The notes beneath the pieces were generated by a model, which saw nothing but the letters and a program-made list of their open reading frames with translations, was not told the origin of the DNA and made no database searches. Below are positions 14,423-24,312 of a DNA stretch of 41,141 bases, piece by piece; position 1 is the first letter of the stretch, and each line of letters opens with the position of its first letter. Both the position numbers and the translations under genes were made by a program. The DNA comes from Oscillatoria sp. HE19RPO (GTDB lineage Bacteria; Cyanobacteriota; Cyanobacteriia; Cyanobacteriales; Laspinemataceae): positions 1 to 41,141 of the forward strand of contig NZ_JAMXOT010000080.1 in NCBI RefSeq assembly GCF_024220515.1, written 5' to 3'.

Positions 14423-16117
14423 CTAGCGAGCAATGGCCATGGAATCTCGCATCTGAGACAGCATGGGGGTGACTGCTTCGAGTAAGCTGGTCATGCCTTC
14501 GACTTCGTTGATCATATTGGCGATCGCCATTGCCTCGGATTCAGACGCATTATCCGAGAGATTAGCCAACTGTTCCAGCAACAGGGGTAGGGACTGACGC
14601 AGACTTGCCACTGAAGTCATGGATGGATTTAATCCCGTGGCATTTAGTCCACCACCAACGGGGAGTAAAGTTTGGAAGGTAGAGGATAATTTGTTCAAAT
14701 CGGTTTCCACCGCTGCGACAGTGCTTAAGAATTGCTGACGTTTGCTAGAATCGGTGATTCCTTGAGCAATGCGATCGGCATTTTCGCGCAAGACTTCCGA
14801 TGTAGCAGCCGGGACGATTTCCCTCTGGGCACCATCGCTGAGAATATTAAAGGTGAAAGGTTGCGGCCCGACGGGATTTTCCTCATAGAACGCTACCGCT
14901 TCGGGATCGAGAATCGCAGCCATTGTAAAATCAGCGGTTTCGGTATCAAACCCAACTTTCAAAGGGAAGGCGATGGGGTTTTCTGGATCGACTAAGGGCG
15001 TTAGACCCGTGATGGTAAACTCTTTGACCCCACCGCCAGGAAACTGGGTAAAATCTACCGAGTCACCAGGACCAAATTCACCCAATTCTTGACCATTGAC
15101 GGAGACGGTAAACGGATTGGGGAAACCTGTGGGGAAGTCTTGAATCTCGGTAAACAGAGAATCCGAGGTCATGGTGTAGCGGAATCCTTCGGCAACCGGA
15201 GGGTCAAACCAGGCCCCTGTGACCACGCCCACGAAGCTAAAGGCTCCATTGGCCATGCCACCCGGTAACACGGGGTTATTTTCAGAGGAACCCGGAGAAA
15301 TCCCAGCAAGGCTAATAAACACGCGCTGATTGCCAATTCGGACGAGCATTCCCCCCCAGCTACCCCAGGACCAACTTGATAAAAGGCGCATGGGAGCAAG
15401 TTCGCCTAAGTTCCCTAATGCCACTAGAGTTCCGAAAGCATTGCCGCGTCCATTGTTACCGGGAGGAACCAGCATGACAAACCGTTGCGGTCCGAGGGGG
15501 AGTTCCAAAATTTGAATCGCGGGGGGTGGGGGTTCCACAGATACGGGGACCGGGTTTTCTGTGGGAGTATTTCCGGTGGAATCCGATTGATTTGTGGAAA
15601 CGGGAGCAGATTGTTGGGGTTCTGGCGCTTGGGCTGTGGGCAGTGGGGGTTCAGGGGTGGGTTCAGGAACCGTAGTTTCCAGAACCGGTGCCGGTTCCGG
15701 GGTCGGAACCTGTTCGATGGTGGGAGGTGGTGTGGGGGTTGGGGTTTGGGTTGGTGTTGGGGTTGTGGTTGTGGTGCTTTCCCCGGAAGGGGTTGGGGTG
15801 GGAAATGCAGAAAGGTTGCTCAAACTGCCGTCGATTAAAATTCGGGTAATCGAGATGGTAATTTCTCGAATAATCGTACCCCCGCCGCCAATGACTCCCC
15901 CGGTACTATCGGATTGGTTGGTAATAATGGTGGTGGTGACTTTGATATTGGAGTTGCTATTGATTATGGTGCCGGAATTTGAACCCGCGCCGGTACTATC
16001 CGATTGATTCGTTTCTGCTTGGACTGGAATCGGGGCAATCAGAGTGGCCGCTAGGGAAAACCCGAGAGGCAGACTGAGACACAGACCAGTTTTGAGTAAG
16101 AAATAGAGAATTTTCAC
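14423..16117 (-). CDS. Exported Pro/Thr-rich surface protein with TNQSDSTG repeats
   Basis: The start is the GTG at 16117: AGGAGG (minus strand, 16129-16124) sits 6 bases ahead of it, whereas a GTG at 16123 would abut that Shine-Dalgarno. The 564-residue product has a signal peptide (about 1-34, cleavage near PVQA|E). The octapeptide TNQSDSTG then occurs three times (near 36, 66 and 175). A Thr/Pro/Glu-rich linker (about 105-200) precedes a globular domain (205-420, Gly/Phe/Val rich, beginning LELPLGPQRFVMLVPPG) and a helical C-terminus (about 440-564). I do not recognise the family; a FecR-like or adhesin role is not supported. The gene is 21 bp downstream of a beta-barrel protein gene and probably cotranscribed. 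Confidence 0.75.
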   Translation of the reverse strand: MKILYFLLKTGLCLSLPLGFSLAATLIAPIPVQAETNQSDSTGAGSNSGTIINSNSNIKVTTTIITNQSDSTGGVIGGGGTIIREITISITRILIDGSLSNLSAFPTPTPSGESTTTTTPTPTQTPTPTPPPTIEQVPTPEPAPVLETTVPEPTPEPPLPTAQAPEPQQSAPVSTNQSDSTGNTPTENPVPVSVEPPPPAIQILELPLGPQRFVMLVPPGNNGRGNAFGTLVALGNLGELAPMRLLSSWSWGSWGGMLVRIGNQRVFISLAGISPGSSENNPVLPGGMANGAFSFVGVVTGAWFDPPVAEGFRYTMTSDSLFTEIQDFPTGFPNPFTVSVNGQELGEFGPGDSVDFTQFPGGGVKEFTITGLTPLVDPENPIAFPLKVGFDTETADFTMAAILDPEAVAFYEENPVGPQPFTFNILSDGAQREIVPAATSEVLRENADRIAQGITDSSKRQQFLSTVAAVETDLNKLSSTFQTLLPVGGGLNATGLNPSMTSVASLRQSLPLLLEQLANLSDNASESEAMAIANMINEVEGMTSLLEAVTPMLSQMRDSMAIAR

Positions 16118-16138
16118 GTTCACCCTCCTGAATTTGGG

Positions 16139-17131
16139 TTAAAAAAAGGACATTCCGTAGCCAACTCCGACTGAAAAGCGAGTGCCATCACCAGCGGTTC
16201 CAGTGATGTCGCTTAGGGTTGGGGTAATGACTATGGGTAAGTTGCGAAAGGGCAAGACTGATGCTCCAATGTTTAAGTCTTGGCCCGTCCATTCGGTAAA
16301 AACGCTGACCGGGGGGATGACTTGCACGGCAACGCTACCAAATACGCCGATGCTCCCTTCGTCTTCTTGCACTTGGTCTTCGGTGCGAAAGCGTCCGTTT
16401 CCGACTCCGGCAGAGACGGACAGTCGGCTAAAGGGGTCTTGGCTATTTTCGGTGAGGCGAAATCGCTTGCTGACGACTCCGTAAAGGCTGGTATCGGCAT
16501 CGGAAAAGCCCCAGATTAAGGCGTTTTCGAGTCCAACTGCTACGGCGAGGTCACCGGGAAGGGCGCGGTGTACTTTGAAGTTAAAGGAACCGCGATCGCC
16601 ATAGTCTGAGAGGTCTAAGGCGCTGACCCCCACATCGAAGCCGACGACGGTTTGGGGATTTCCAAAACTGACGACGAGACCTGCGGTGCCATCGGCTTTG
16701 TCGGTGTAACGGGTTCGTTCTTGATAACTTAAGCCGACTCCCACACTGCCAAAGCGTCCCCCATAAGCGGTGGGGGTATTAGAACTGGTTCCCGGTGCTC
16801 CGAGATAGATTTGTTGCAGTGGCACTTCTTGCAGGGTTTGTAGGCGCTGCTGAAGTTGCTGAGTTTTTGCTCTGACGTTTTGCCCGGTGGGATTATCAGA
16901 GGTTTGGGACCTCATTTCCGGACTGGTCCGGGAGAGGTCGGTATGATTGGGAGCAAGGGGGAAACCCAGGGTGGGAGTGGTCAGGCGATCGAGTAAGCAG
17001 GCTTGACAGTCCTGGGTGGGAGCGTCAAGGTTTAAGGGGCTTAGGGTTTGCGCGATCGCGCTGGTACTCCACCCGAGAGGTCCTAATAATGCGATCGCGA
17101 GCATCGCAGGTTGGACAGGCCAAATCTTCAT
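16139..17131 (-). CDS. Probable outer-membrane or periplasmic beta-barrel protein
   Basis: A 330-residue exported protein with signal peptide MKIWPVQPAMLAIALLGPLG through SAIAQ (cleavage near AIA-Q). Residues 30-120 are hydrophilic with a CQAC pair and a Gln-rich coiled stretch (QQLQQRLQTLQ). Residues ~125-330 show alternating beta strands (RFGSVGVGLSYQERTRY, GLVVSFGNPQTVVGFDVGVS, FSVGVGYGMSFF) and end in Phe, as outer-membrane barrels do. It is the first gene of a two-gene unit with the TNQSDSTG protein, so the pair may form a surface assembly. The function is unknown. AraC- or porin-type (SLH/OprB) domains are not present. Confidence 0.75.
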   Translation of the reverse strand: MKIWPVQPAMLAIALLGPLGWSTSAIAQTLSPLNLDAPTQDCQACLLDRLTTPTLGFPLAPNHTDLSRTSPEMRSQTSDNPTGQNVRAKTQQLQQRLQTLQEVPLQQIYLGAPGTSSNTPTAYGGRFGSVGVGLSYQERTRYTDKADGTAGLVVSFGNPQTVVGFDVGVSALDLSDYGDRGSFNFKVHRALPGDLAVAVGLENALIWGFSDADTSLYGVVSKRFRLTENSQDPFSRLSVSAGVGNGRFRTEDQVQEDEGSIGVFGSVAVQVIPPVSVFTEWTGQDLNIGASVLPFRNLPIVITPTLSDITGTAGDGTRFSVGVGYGMSFF

Positions 17132-17746
17132 AAAATTTTCGATGAGGAAACTTGCTCATTTGTTTCCCATTGGATTGTCTTGAACTTAGTCTCAACCGCC
17201 CAGATTTGGATGAAAAAGGGAGGGTTGGCAGACAAATCCACAGCATGGGATGGATGGGAAAGAAAAGCCAGACATCCAATAAATGGATGCAAATCCTAGA
17301 GTTTTTTTATTTTTTAAAATTTAAACTCCCGGATCAATGCGGGTTGCCTAGACGAAGGTAAAATTAGCAGAATTTTTATCTGCTAATCGCTAACATAGCA
17401 CAAAACAAATCAACTAAATGTTCGGTTTGAACATGAAATTTTTTGTTAATTTTTGTCTCCTAAAATCTCCGTGAATTTAGGGAATTTTACTGTTTTTATC
17501 CCGGTGATAGGGGATTTAAAAAGTAAAAACTCCCCCAGAAATCGGGGCCAAACCGTTTCCAGCTCTTAATTTTCTAAATTGACTTTAGAAAAGAGGTGAA
17601 AGACTTTCACCAATTGGCAGCGGTTCCCTCCGTTGAAGGAAGGTAATTACGGTCAGCCCAACTCAGCATTCAAGAAATCGATAACTGCGATGGCGTTTCC
17701 CCTAAGGGGTGAGCGAACACTCAGTTAATCGACGGATGGATAGCTT
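17132..17746. other. Intergenic region upstream of the surface operon
   Basis: No gene seen in about 615 bp. It contains an inverted repeat at 17418-17434 (listed separately), a hairpin GGTGAAAG-a-CTTTCACC at about 17596-17612 and CCCC-cagaaat-CGGGG near 17533. The surface-operon promoter must lie here. Confidence 0.4.
17418..17434. promoter_or_regulatory. Candidate operator, perfect inverted repeat
   Basis: ATGTTC-GGTTT-GAACAT lies 290 bp upstream of the surface-operon start in AT-rich DNA. A two-fold symmetric 6-bp half-site is typical of dimeric repressors, but it does not match the LexA, Fur or NtcA consensus known to me. Confidence 0.3.
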
Positions 17747-18967
17747 TTAGAGAGGGTGACATATTCCAAATACGGACGTATATCCATGAAGGAAGGTTCC
17801 ACCCCCCACTGGGCCAATTTCACCGTTGCAAAAAAAGCCACTCACGGGGATGTTCCCGACATATTGCCTAAATAGACGAGAGTCAAAATCAGGCTGACCA
17901 TAAAGCTGCTCACCGCGCCCGAGGCAGGCAAACATTAATGCTCCCACGGAAGAACTGGAACCCGAAAAACTGCTCTGATACCGTTGCAGGAGCATTTCTA
18001 GGTCTTCGGCAGAGGTTTGGGCATCTCGGAGATGGAACTGGATGCGTTGGCCGGGACGGAGGCGATCGCCCACGGCAATGGCTCCTTCTCTGGGGTCCAC
18101 TCCCAAGACATTGCGGATTAAAAAGTCCCCCTGTTCCAATTCATCTTTAAATTCATTCCGGGCAATGCCAATAAACAAGGAATGCTGGGCCAACTGCCGG
18201 TCTGATTCGTTGAGGTGTTCAATCACGGTTTTGAGGGCTTCTAAGGGTCTTTGAGAGACCCCTGAACCACAAGGACCGGCATCGAGGGCTAGGAGAATAT
18301 TGCGCTCACACTCTTTGACGGTAAAGGGATGGCCAATCGGCTTACAACCCTGAGCGACAATGGTTTCTAGGACAATATTGCCACTCAAAGCCACGCCCAC
18401 GGCCCCTTCTCGATAGAGGCGATCGCCGCTAAATAATGCCATCGTGTTTCCCATTGCTCCCCCACTGGCTAATCCCCCGACTTTAGCCGACCCAGGGTAA
18501 GCAAAATCTAACCCCTGCAATAAGTCATTAATTTTTGACGTAAATGGATCAGCCAGAATGACAAAGTGGGGGTGACTACTTGCGGGGACCCCAATGGCCT
18601 CTACCCAGGCATCGGGAGGACTATCTAAATCCGGTAGTTCTTCCCCATCCAAATGAAAGGCTTCTACCTGGACTCCAGGCAAACAGGCTAAGGTTAGACT
18701 CAAGGCGGGCTGTTCTTCCAGTTCTCGGGCGGCCTGTTGTCCATCCATCCCAATAATCCCGCTACCGGAACAGCCAATGAGAACGGGAACCCCTAACTGC
18801 TCTTGCAGTAAGGGCATCAGCCGCGAATATTCGCTGGCAAAAGCTGAGGAAATAAATACAAAGCCCAGATCCGCTGGGGCTGATAATAGCTGCTGCGATC
18901 GCTCGACGACCTCGAATACCGCCCCTTCCAATGAAGGACGGGTTGACAATGCATTTGCCCACTTCAT
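17747..18967 (-). CDS. FIST-domain signal-transduction protein
   Basis: A 406-residue soluble sensor. The N-terminal FIST domain (about 25-200) has LGFVFISSAFASEYSRLMPL, VPVLIGCSGSGIIG and SSHPHFVILADPFTSKINDLLQG. FIST_C (about 215-380) has HPFTVKECERNILLALDAGP, SLFIGIARNEFKDELEQGDF, GALMFACLGRGEQLYG and PVSGFFCNGEIGPVGGGTFLHGYTSVF. FIST domains are proposed to bind small ligands such as amino acids and are often found with kinases or diguanylate cyclases; no such partner is fused or adjacent. The ATG at 18967 (MKWANALSTRPSLEGA) is preferred; an upstream GTG at 18988 adds seven residues. It is divergent from CP12. Confidence 0.88.
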   Translation of the reverse strand: MKWANALSTRPSLEGAVFEVVERSQQLLSAPADLGFVFISSAFASEYSRLMPLLQEQLGVPVLIGCSGSGIIGMDGQQAARELEEQPALSLTLACLPGVQVEAFHLDGEELPDLDSPPDAWVEAIGVPASSHPHFVILADPFTSKINDLLQGLDFAYPGSAKVGGLASGGAMGNTMALFSGDRLYREGAVGVALSGNIVLETIVAQGCKPIGHPFTVKECERNILLALDAGPCGSGVSQRPLEALKTVIEHLNESDRQLAQHSLFIGIARNEFKDELEQGDFLIRNVLGVDPREGAIAVGDRLRPGQRIQFHLRDAQTSAEDLEMLLQRYQSSFSGSSSSVGALMFACLGRGEQLYGQPDFDSRLFRQYVGNIPVSGFFCNGEIGPVGGGTFLHGYTSVFGICHPL

Positions 18968-19432
18968 CTCGTCTGCCACGGGTTCCACCTTTTTGAGAGA
19001 GTCCTAAAATTTTGAGTGTTAAAGATATTTATTTTTTAGCGGATTTTTGGGGGCCAACTGCCCTAAAGCGTCTCCATGAACCAACTGACCTGTGGCGATC
19101 GCCCCCTCCAAGCCTAGATCTGCAAGGCTATCGAGGCTTGTGTTAAAATAATTTAACATTTCTAGGGAATAAGACAGTAGAGTATCTACTGAGGGGGGAA
19201 TGGGTCAAACCGCAGAATCTTAAAAAATAACAACGGATACAATGCCACAGCCCTGGTTTCCTGTATCTCTGGTAAAAGAAATTAGCGTTCTGTCCAAACC
19301 AGGCCCCTTCTAAGGTCTTCGGTTGGTTCCCAGCCCTCTACCAGACCCACCCAAAGAAGTTAGCGCTAAGATTGAGCGGAAACCTTTTCCATAGTTTCCA
19401 TAGTGCCAAAGTTGTTGAGAAAACAAAAAGCT
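18968..19432. other. Divergent promoter region, FIST gene and CP12
   Basis: About 460 bp without a gene. The CP12 leader could be long. GTAGAGTATCTAC near 19168 is GTA-N7-TAC, one base short of the NtcA spacing, so no NtcA site is called. Confidence 0.35.
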
Positions 19433-19654
19433 ATGAGCAATATCCAAGAACAAATCGAACAAGAGCTTGCAAATGCCCGCGCTGTCTGCGATACCAGCGG
19501 AGCCAACTCCCAAGAGTGTGCAGCAGCCTGGGATGCGGCTGAAGAAGTGCAAGCCGAAGCAGCCCACAAGCGGCAACAAAAGCCCAAAAGCTCTTTAGAG
19601 AAATATTGTGATGACAACCCGGATGCGGCTGAATGCCGGATCTATGACGAATAA
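19433..19654 (+). CDS. cp12: Calvin-cycle regulator CP12
   Basis: A 73-residue redox-controlled linker that assembles glyceraldehyde-3-phosphate dehydrogenase and phosphoribulokinase into an inactive complex in darkness. Both Cys pairs are present: N-terminal CDTSGANSQEC, and C-terminal CDDNPDAAEC followed by the hallmark RIYDE end that inserts into GAPDH. The central AWDAAEEVQAEAAH element is a slight variant of the usual AWDxVEELQAEAxH core. The ATG at 19433 gives the standard N-terminus; an in-frame ATG at 19403 adds MPKLLRKQKA, unlike known CP12. It is a free-standing gene with its own terminator. Confidence 0.96.
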   Translation: MSNIQEQIEQELANARAVCDTSGANSQECAAAWDAAEEVQAEAAHKRQQKPKSSLEKYCDDNPDAAECRIYDE

Positions 19655-19721
19655 ATTAGAGTTTGCAAGGGAATAACTCTGGATAAAGGGCTTTAACCTC
19701 GATTGCAATTTCTTTTTTTTG

Positions 19722-19756
19722 GCAACTGGAACTCTCTAGTTAGAGGGTCCAGTTGC
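19722..19756 (+). terminator. Terminator-like hairpin after CP12
   Basis: GCAACTGG pairs with CCAGTTGC. Inside it CTCT pairs with AGAG around tagtt. The 3' side is followed by TTCTGCTTGTT, only moderately T-rich. Confidence 0.55.
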
Positions 19757-19848
19757 TTCTGCTTGTTGGTGTTCAAAATAGCCGATCGCCCGGGGTCGTC
19801 TATTGACCAACGGTACAATGCTAACGTTCGATGGTCATGAAATCCACA

Positions 19849-20448
19849 ATGGAGCAACCTTGGTTTCAACCGCTAGTCTGGATGGATTACCGACTAGCTG
19901 TCTTATTTGCAGTAATCCTGCCGCTGATTCTCCTGATCTGGTCTTTGACTCAGAATGCCGATTCCATTCAGCGGTTAATGATAATTTATTGGCGGGTTTC
20001 GAGCTTACTTGCCATTACGGTCTATCTGATGATTGGGGCGGTGCCTCTGAGCTTTATTTCGGCGTTCGCAGCTCGCTTTTTAATTCCGCTTTCTCTGTGG
20101 TTTTGGGTCGATCTCAATGAAGATTTGGACGATCGCCCTCAGTCTCCGTTAAAGCTGGTCTTTACCTCCTGGCGTTGGGCGATTTCCATTTATATGGCAG
20201 TGGGAACTTTAATTCAAATCCCCTTTTTAGGTTGTGCGTTCTCTAATCAATCGGCACTCCTAAATAACGCTTCCTGCCGAGTTTGGCTAGATCCCCCCTG
20301 GGGTTTTAAAGAAATTTTGCATCCCAATGGCGACCCCGGTTTATTAGGATTTTGGGGACTGGTGGGTTTAGTCCTTTATGTGGTTTGTTTTGCTTACTTT
20401 GTTCTGATTCGTCTGGGTAAGCAAGGGCGATCGGCAACGGGTCAATAA
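19849..20448 (+). CDS. DUF3177 family membrane protein
   Basis: A 199-residue integral membrane protein of unknown function found in cyanobacteria. It starts MEQPWFQPLVWMDYRLAVLF, a family-like N-terminus. Four to five hydrophobic segments follow: 17-36, 48-70, 74-92, 112-130 and 170-192. Between spans 4 and 5 is a soluble segment with two Cys (CAFSNQSALLNNASCRVWL) and LDPPWGFKEILHPNGDPGLLG. In-frame ATGs at 19831 and 19837 are also possible. It stands between CP12 and a small conserved gene, in the same direction. The assignment is by recall of the family pattern, not search. Confidence 0.75.
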   Translation: MEQPWFQPLVWMDYRLAVLFAVILPLILLIWSLTQNADSIQRLMIIYWRVSSLLAITVYLMIGAVPLSFISAFAARFLIPLSLWFWVDLNEDLDDRPQSPLKLVFTSWRWAISIYMAVGTLIQIPFLGCAFSNQSALLNNASCRVWLDPPWGFKEILHPNGDPGLLGFWGLVGLVLYVVCFAYFVLIRLGKQGRSATGQ

Positions 20449-20564
20449 TGCTGTTTTGGCTGGTTTGGACCGGGTTGTAGAGCAAGGGGCGATTTCCCCC
20501 CTTGCGATCGCCCCAGATGATTCTGAAATCCCCGCTCATTTTAAACTCGACTGAAACTTGAACG

Positions 20565-20870
20565 ATGGCAATCACTCTCTCTGCGGGTCAACGTCTCGAA
20601 AAATATACTCAAAAACGTCCCCAGGAAGTCTTGATCGTGACGGCAGAAATTGATCAAGAACAGGATGAAATTACAATTTTCAAGGGATTTTCCAGTTCTT
20701 TAACCCGTCCCACGGCTTTCGATCCCGATGTGCCCATCTTACCGGACTCGGGTAAAATTATTAAAATCGATCGCATTAAAAGTCCCTTAAATCCAGAAAA
20801 CCCCGACTATATTGAACAAGGACTGACTTGGGAGACGATTCAGCCTTTACTCGACAGTGTGGGAGTCTAA
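20565..20870 (+). CDS. Conserved small protein of cyanobacteria, function unknown
   Basis: A 101-residue soluble protein: MAITLSAGQRLEKYTQKRPQ then EVLIVTAEIDQEQDEITIFK, GFSSSLTRPTAFDPDVPILP and a C-terminal helix LTWETIQPLLDSVGV. Beta-strand-like N-terminal half; no signal, span or catalytic motif. It resembles a small domain also seen in plant chloroplast proteins (possibly DUF7734), but I am not certain. It converges with the atpB-atpC operon; a hairpin at 20901-20944 lies between. Confidence 0.65.
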   Translation: MAITLSAGQRLEKYTQKRPQEVLIVTAEIDQEQDEITIFKGFSSSLTRPTAFDPDVPILPDSGKIIKIDRIKSPLNPENPDYIEQGLTWETIQPLLDSVGV

Positions 20871-20900
20871 TTTAGGGTATAAAATTTACAGGATAAAAAA

Positions 20901-20944
20901 GGTGAAGGGTGAAGCAGCCAGTCATGACTGTTGCCGCCTTCACC
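20901..20944 (-). terminator. Intrinsic terminator of atpB-atpC
   Basis: GGTGAAGG and CCTTCACC are the outer arms. Read on the minus strand the second arm is followed by TTTTTT, 40 bp after the atpC stop. The inner palindrome CAGTCATGACTG may help the stem. Confidence 0.7.
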
Positions 20945-20983
20945 CCAATCGATTTTGATTGAATCAGTTAAACCGTTAATCAG

Positions 20984-21391
20984 TTAACCCATGCCGCCTG
21001 CGGCTTGGACCCGAGCTCTAGCTCGTTTGAGGGCTTGTTTGGCCTGAATTTGCTCTTGACGGGTACCCGTGGTCGAGCTATTCAGACGGGTTTCTGCTTC
21101 TGAATAAGCTTTTTTAGCTTCTTCTAGGTTAATTTTGTCGCCCTGTTCAGCACCGTTAACCAGGATGGTGACTTCGTTTTGCTCCACTTCAGCAAAACCC
21201 CCCATCAGGGCGATCGCCACCCAATCTTTATCGGCACGAACCCGCATTACACCCACATCGAGGGCAGTTAGCAAAGGAGCGTGTTCGCTGAGAATACCCA
21301 GTTGTCCTGTGGTACTTGGCAGAATCACTTCCTCAGCCTGAGAATCCCAGACCGTTTTATCTGGGGAAATCACGCGAACCGTTAATGTCAT
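20984..21391 (-). CDS. atpC: ATP synthase F1 epsilon subunit
   Basis: The rotor subunit that regulates ATP hydrolysis in the thylakoid F1Fo ATP synthase. The 135-residue protein opens [20 protein letters not shown], and contains [28 protein letters not shown] (N-terminal beta sandwich) and a C-terminal helical pair with [13 protein letters not shown] and [15 protein letters not shown]. The ATG at 21391 matches family N-termini; an upstream ATG at 21412 adds MTIENWN, not usual. It lies 104 bp downstream of atpB and is cotranscribed, the usual cyanobacterial atpBE cluster separate from the main atp operon. Confidence 0.97.
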   Translation of the reverse strand: MTLTVRVISPDKTVWDSQAEEVILPSTTGQLGILSEHAPLLTALDVGVMRVRADKDWVAIALMGGFAEVEQNEVTILVNGAEQGDKINLEEAKKAYSEAETRLNSSTTGTRQEQIQAKQALKRARARVQAAGGMG

Positions 21392-21495
21392 ATTCCAGTT
21401 TTCAATTGTCAAGAGTTACTCGCGAATTCACCCGAGCTAATGGTTAATAGCGTCTAATTGTTATTAACCACTAGCAAGAGCGCGCGTTTAAGCAA

Positions 21496-22998
<1,503 letters not shown>

Positions 22999-23080
22999 TT
23001 AGCGTTATTTTTGCCATCCTCAAGGGTATCACTAATTGGGATCGCCTGACACTTCTATTTTTGGTGATAGTTTTGGTGAA

Positions 23081-23278
23081 TTGAAGTCACTTTTTTTAGT
23101 CCGGCTAAGAACCAAGGGGCGGGACATATTTCTGAGCGTTGCCTAGAAGTATTGCAAATTATTAATTAGAAATATAGGAAGACAATAGATAGGTTGAATA
23201 GAGGAAAGGTTCGGTTAGATCTTGAGCCTCTGGGTATTACCCGGGGTCATGATAGTTTTAGCGAAAAAGTGACTTCAA
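23081..23278. mobile_element. R5 inverted-terminal-repeat element (198 bp), single copy
   Basis: Perfect 15-bp ends TTGAAGTCACTTTTT (23081-23095) and its complement (23264-23278) lie 168 bp apart in the gap between atpB and the PEP-CTERM gene. No frame inside codes for a protein. No flanking duplication is obvious. A MITE-like element is inferred from the structure alone. Confidence 0.5.
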
Positions 23279-23421
23279 GAGTGACCCAATGCCCAGGAGT
23301 GCGATCGCCCTGAAGTGAAACCCGAAGAAGAATCGCCCCTGAATAGTTATTGCACCCTGAGAGTCAGAGCAATCGGTGGTGGATTCAGCCGTTAACCATC
23401 AAGTCAGCTTTATAGAGTATT

Positions 23422-24312
23422 TTAGTCCTGGGAACGGGAGGAGGATTTGCGGCCCTTGCGGAGGATGAGACCCCCCATAACCAAGGAGGCGATCGCTAAA
23501 CCCGGTTCTGGAACTTTCTCCGAGTCTGGGGGTAGGGCCGTTCCCAACGACCGACCTTTCAAGAAAACAGCGGAATCCAGTTGGCCATCTCCAACATCTT
23601 TGATATTAATCGTGAGAGTATTTCTGGCATTTTGCAGCAGTAGTCCCTCAAAGGTCAGGGTTTGGGTAAAGCCATCCAGTTTAGTTAAGGTGTCAGATCC
23701 AGCCGGATTGTTGATATAGTCCGGGTGAAAAGGCCCTTCCGGCTTAGGCACTAGATTGTTAATCGTGACCTTTTTACCATCACTCAGCTTGGCAAGATTG
23801 GTTCCGTTGAGCAACAACTCAAAGGAATCATTGAATCCACTCCCTCCATATTCTACAAATTCCTCAGAACCAAACACATATTGGAAGAATAACTTACTAG
23901 CGGTCTGGTCCGCATCAAAGCTGATCTTTAGAGAAACCAAGTCAGGGGTGTCTTTATGGAAAAAATATGTACTCAGGTCACCGAGCAACTCAGTATTCGA
24001 AGTATTCGAAGTGATCAATTCGCGATCTACAGTATTTAGACCTGGTATTTCGCTGACTTGACCCGTACTGAGGACGATGCCTGAACCTAAGCCAAAGGGG
24101 TCATTTTCAAATAAACCCATTGCTTTTGACTCGCCCTCGATCATCATTGAGAAATTACTCAATCCATAGGTTTGACCAAGCAGTGCATCCAGCAAAGTTT
24201 GGGTATTGTTAGTCGAGGTAATCGTAAAGGCTTTAGCCGAGGGGCTAAAGAAAGTTATAGCAGCGGCTGATGTCAGTGCTGCTGCAATTGTAAAGTTTCT
24301 GTAAAGATTCAT
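23422..24312 (-). CDS. PEP-CTERM protein with choice-of-anchor L-type domain
   Basis: A 296-residue exported surface protein. The signal peptide (about 1-28) ends SPSAKA|F. The body (about 30-260) matches the choice-of-anchor L pattern: TLLDALLGQTYGLSNFSMMI, GLFENDPFGLGSGIVLSTGQVSEI, LKISFDADQTASKLFFQYVFGSEEF and ILVSAVFLKGRSL-like LDSAVFLKGRSL. The C-terminus has the PEP-CTERM sorting tail: VPEPG, a short hydrophobic helix (LAIASLVMGGLIL) and basic RKGRK. It would be cut and re-anchored by exosortase, not encoded here. It stands alone. Confidence 0.88.
   Translation of the reverse strand: MNLYRNFTIAAALTSAAAITFFSPSAKAFTITSTNNTQTLLDALLGQTYGLSNFSMMIEGESKAMGLFENDPFGLGSGIVLSTGQVSEIPGLNTVDRELITSNTSNTELLGDLSTYFFHKDTPDLVSLKISFDADQTASKLFFQYVFGSEEFVEYGGSGFNDSFELLLNGTNLAKLSDGKKVTINNLVPKPEGPFHPDYINNPAGSDTLTKLDGFTQTLTFEGLLLQNARNTLTINIKDVGDGQLDSAVFLKGRSLGTALPPDSEKVPEPGLAIASLVMGGLILRKGRKSSSRSQD

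Noticed and set aside
15485-16007. Long Gly/Val-rich plus-strand frames
   Set aside because: They are antisense to the Pro/Thr-rich surface protein; low-complexity sequence leaves the opposite strand open.
19165-19177. GTAGAGTATCTAC as an NtcA site upstream of CP12
   Set aside because: Spacing is N7, not N8, and no promoter elements are aligned to it.
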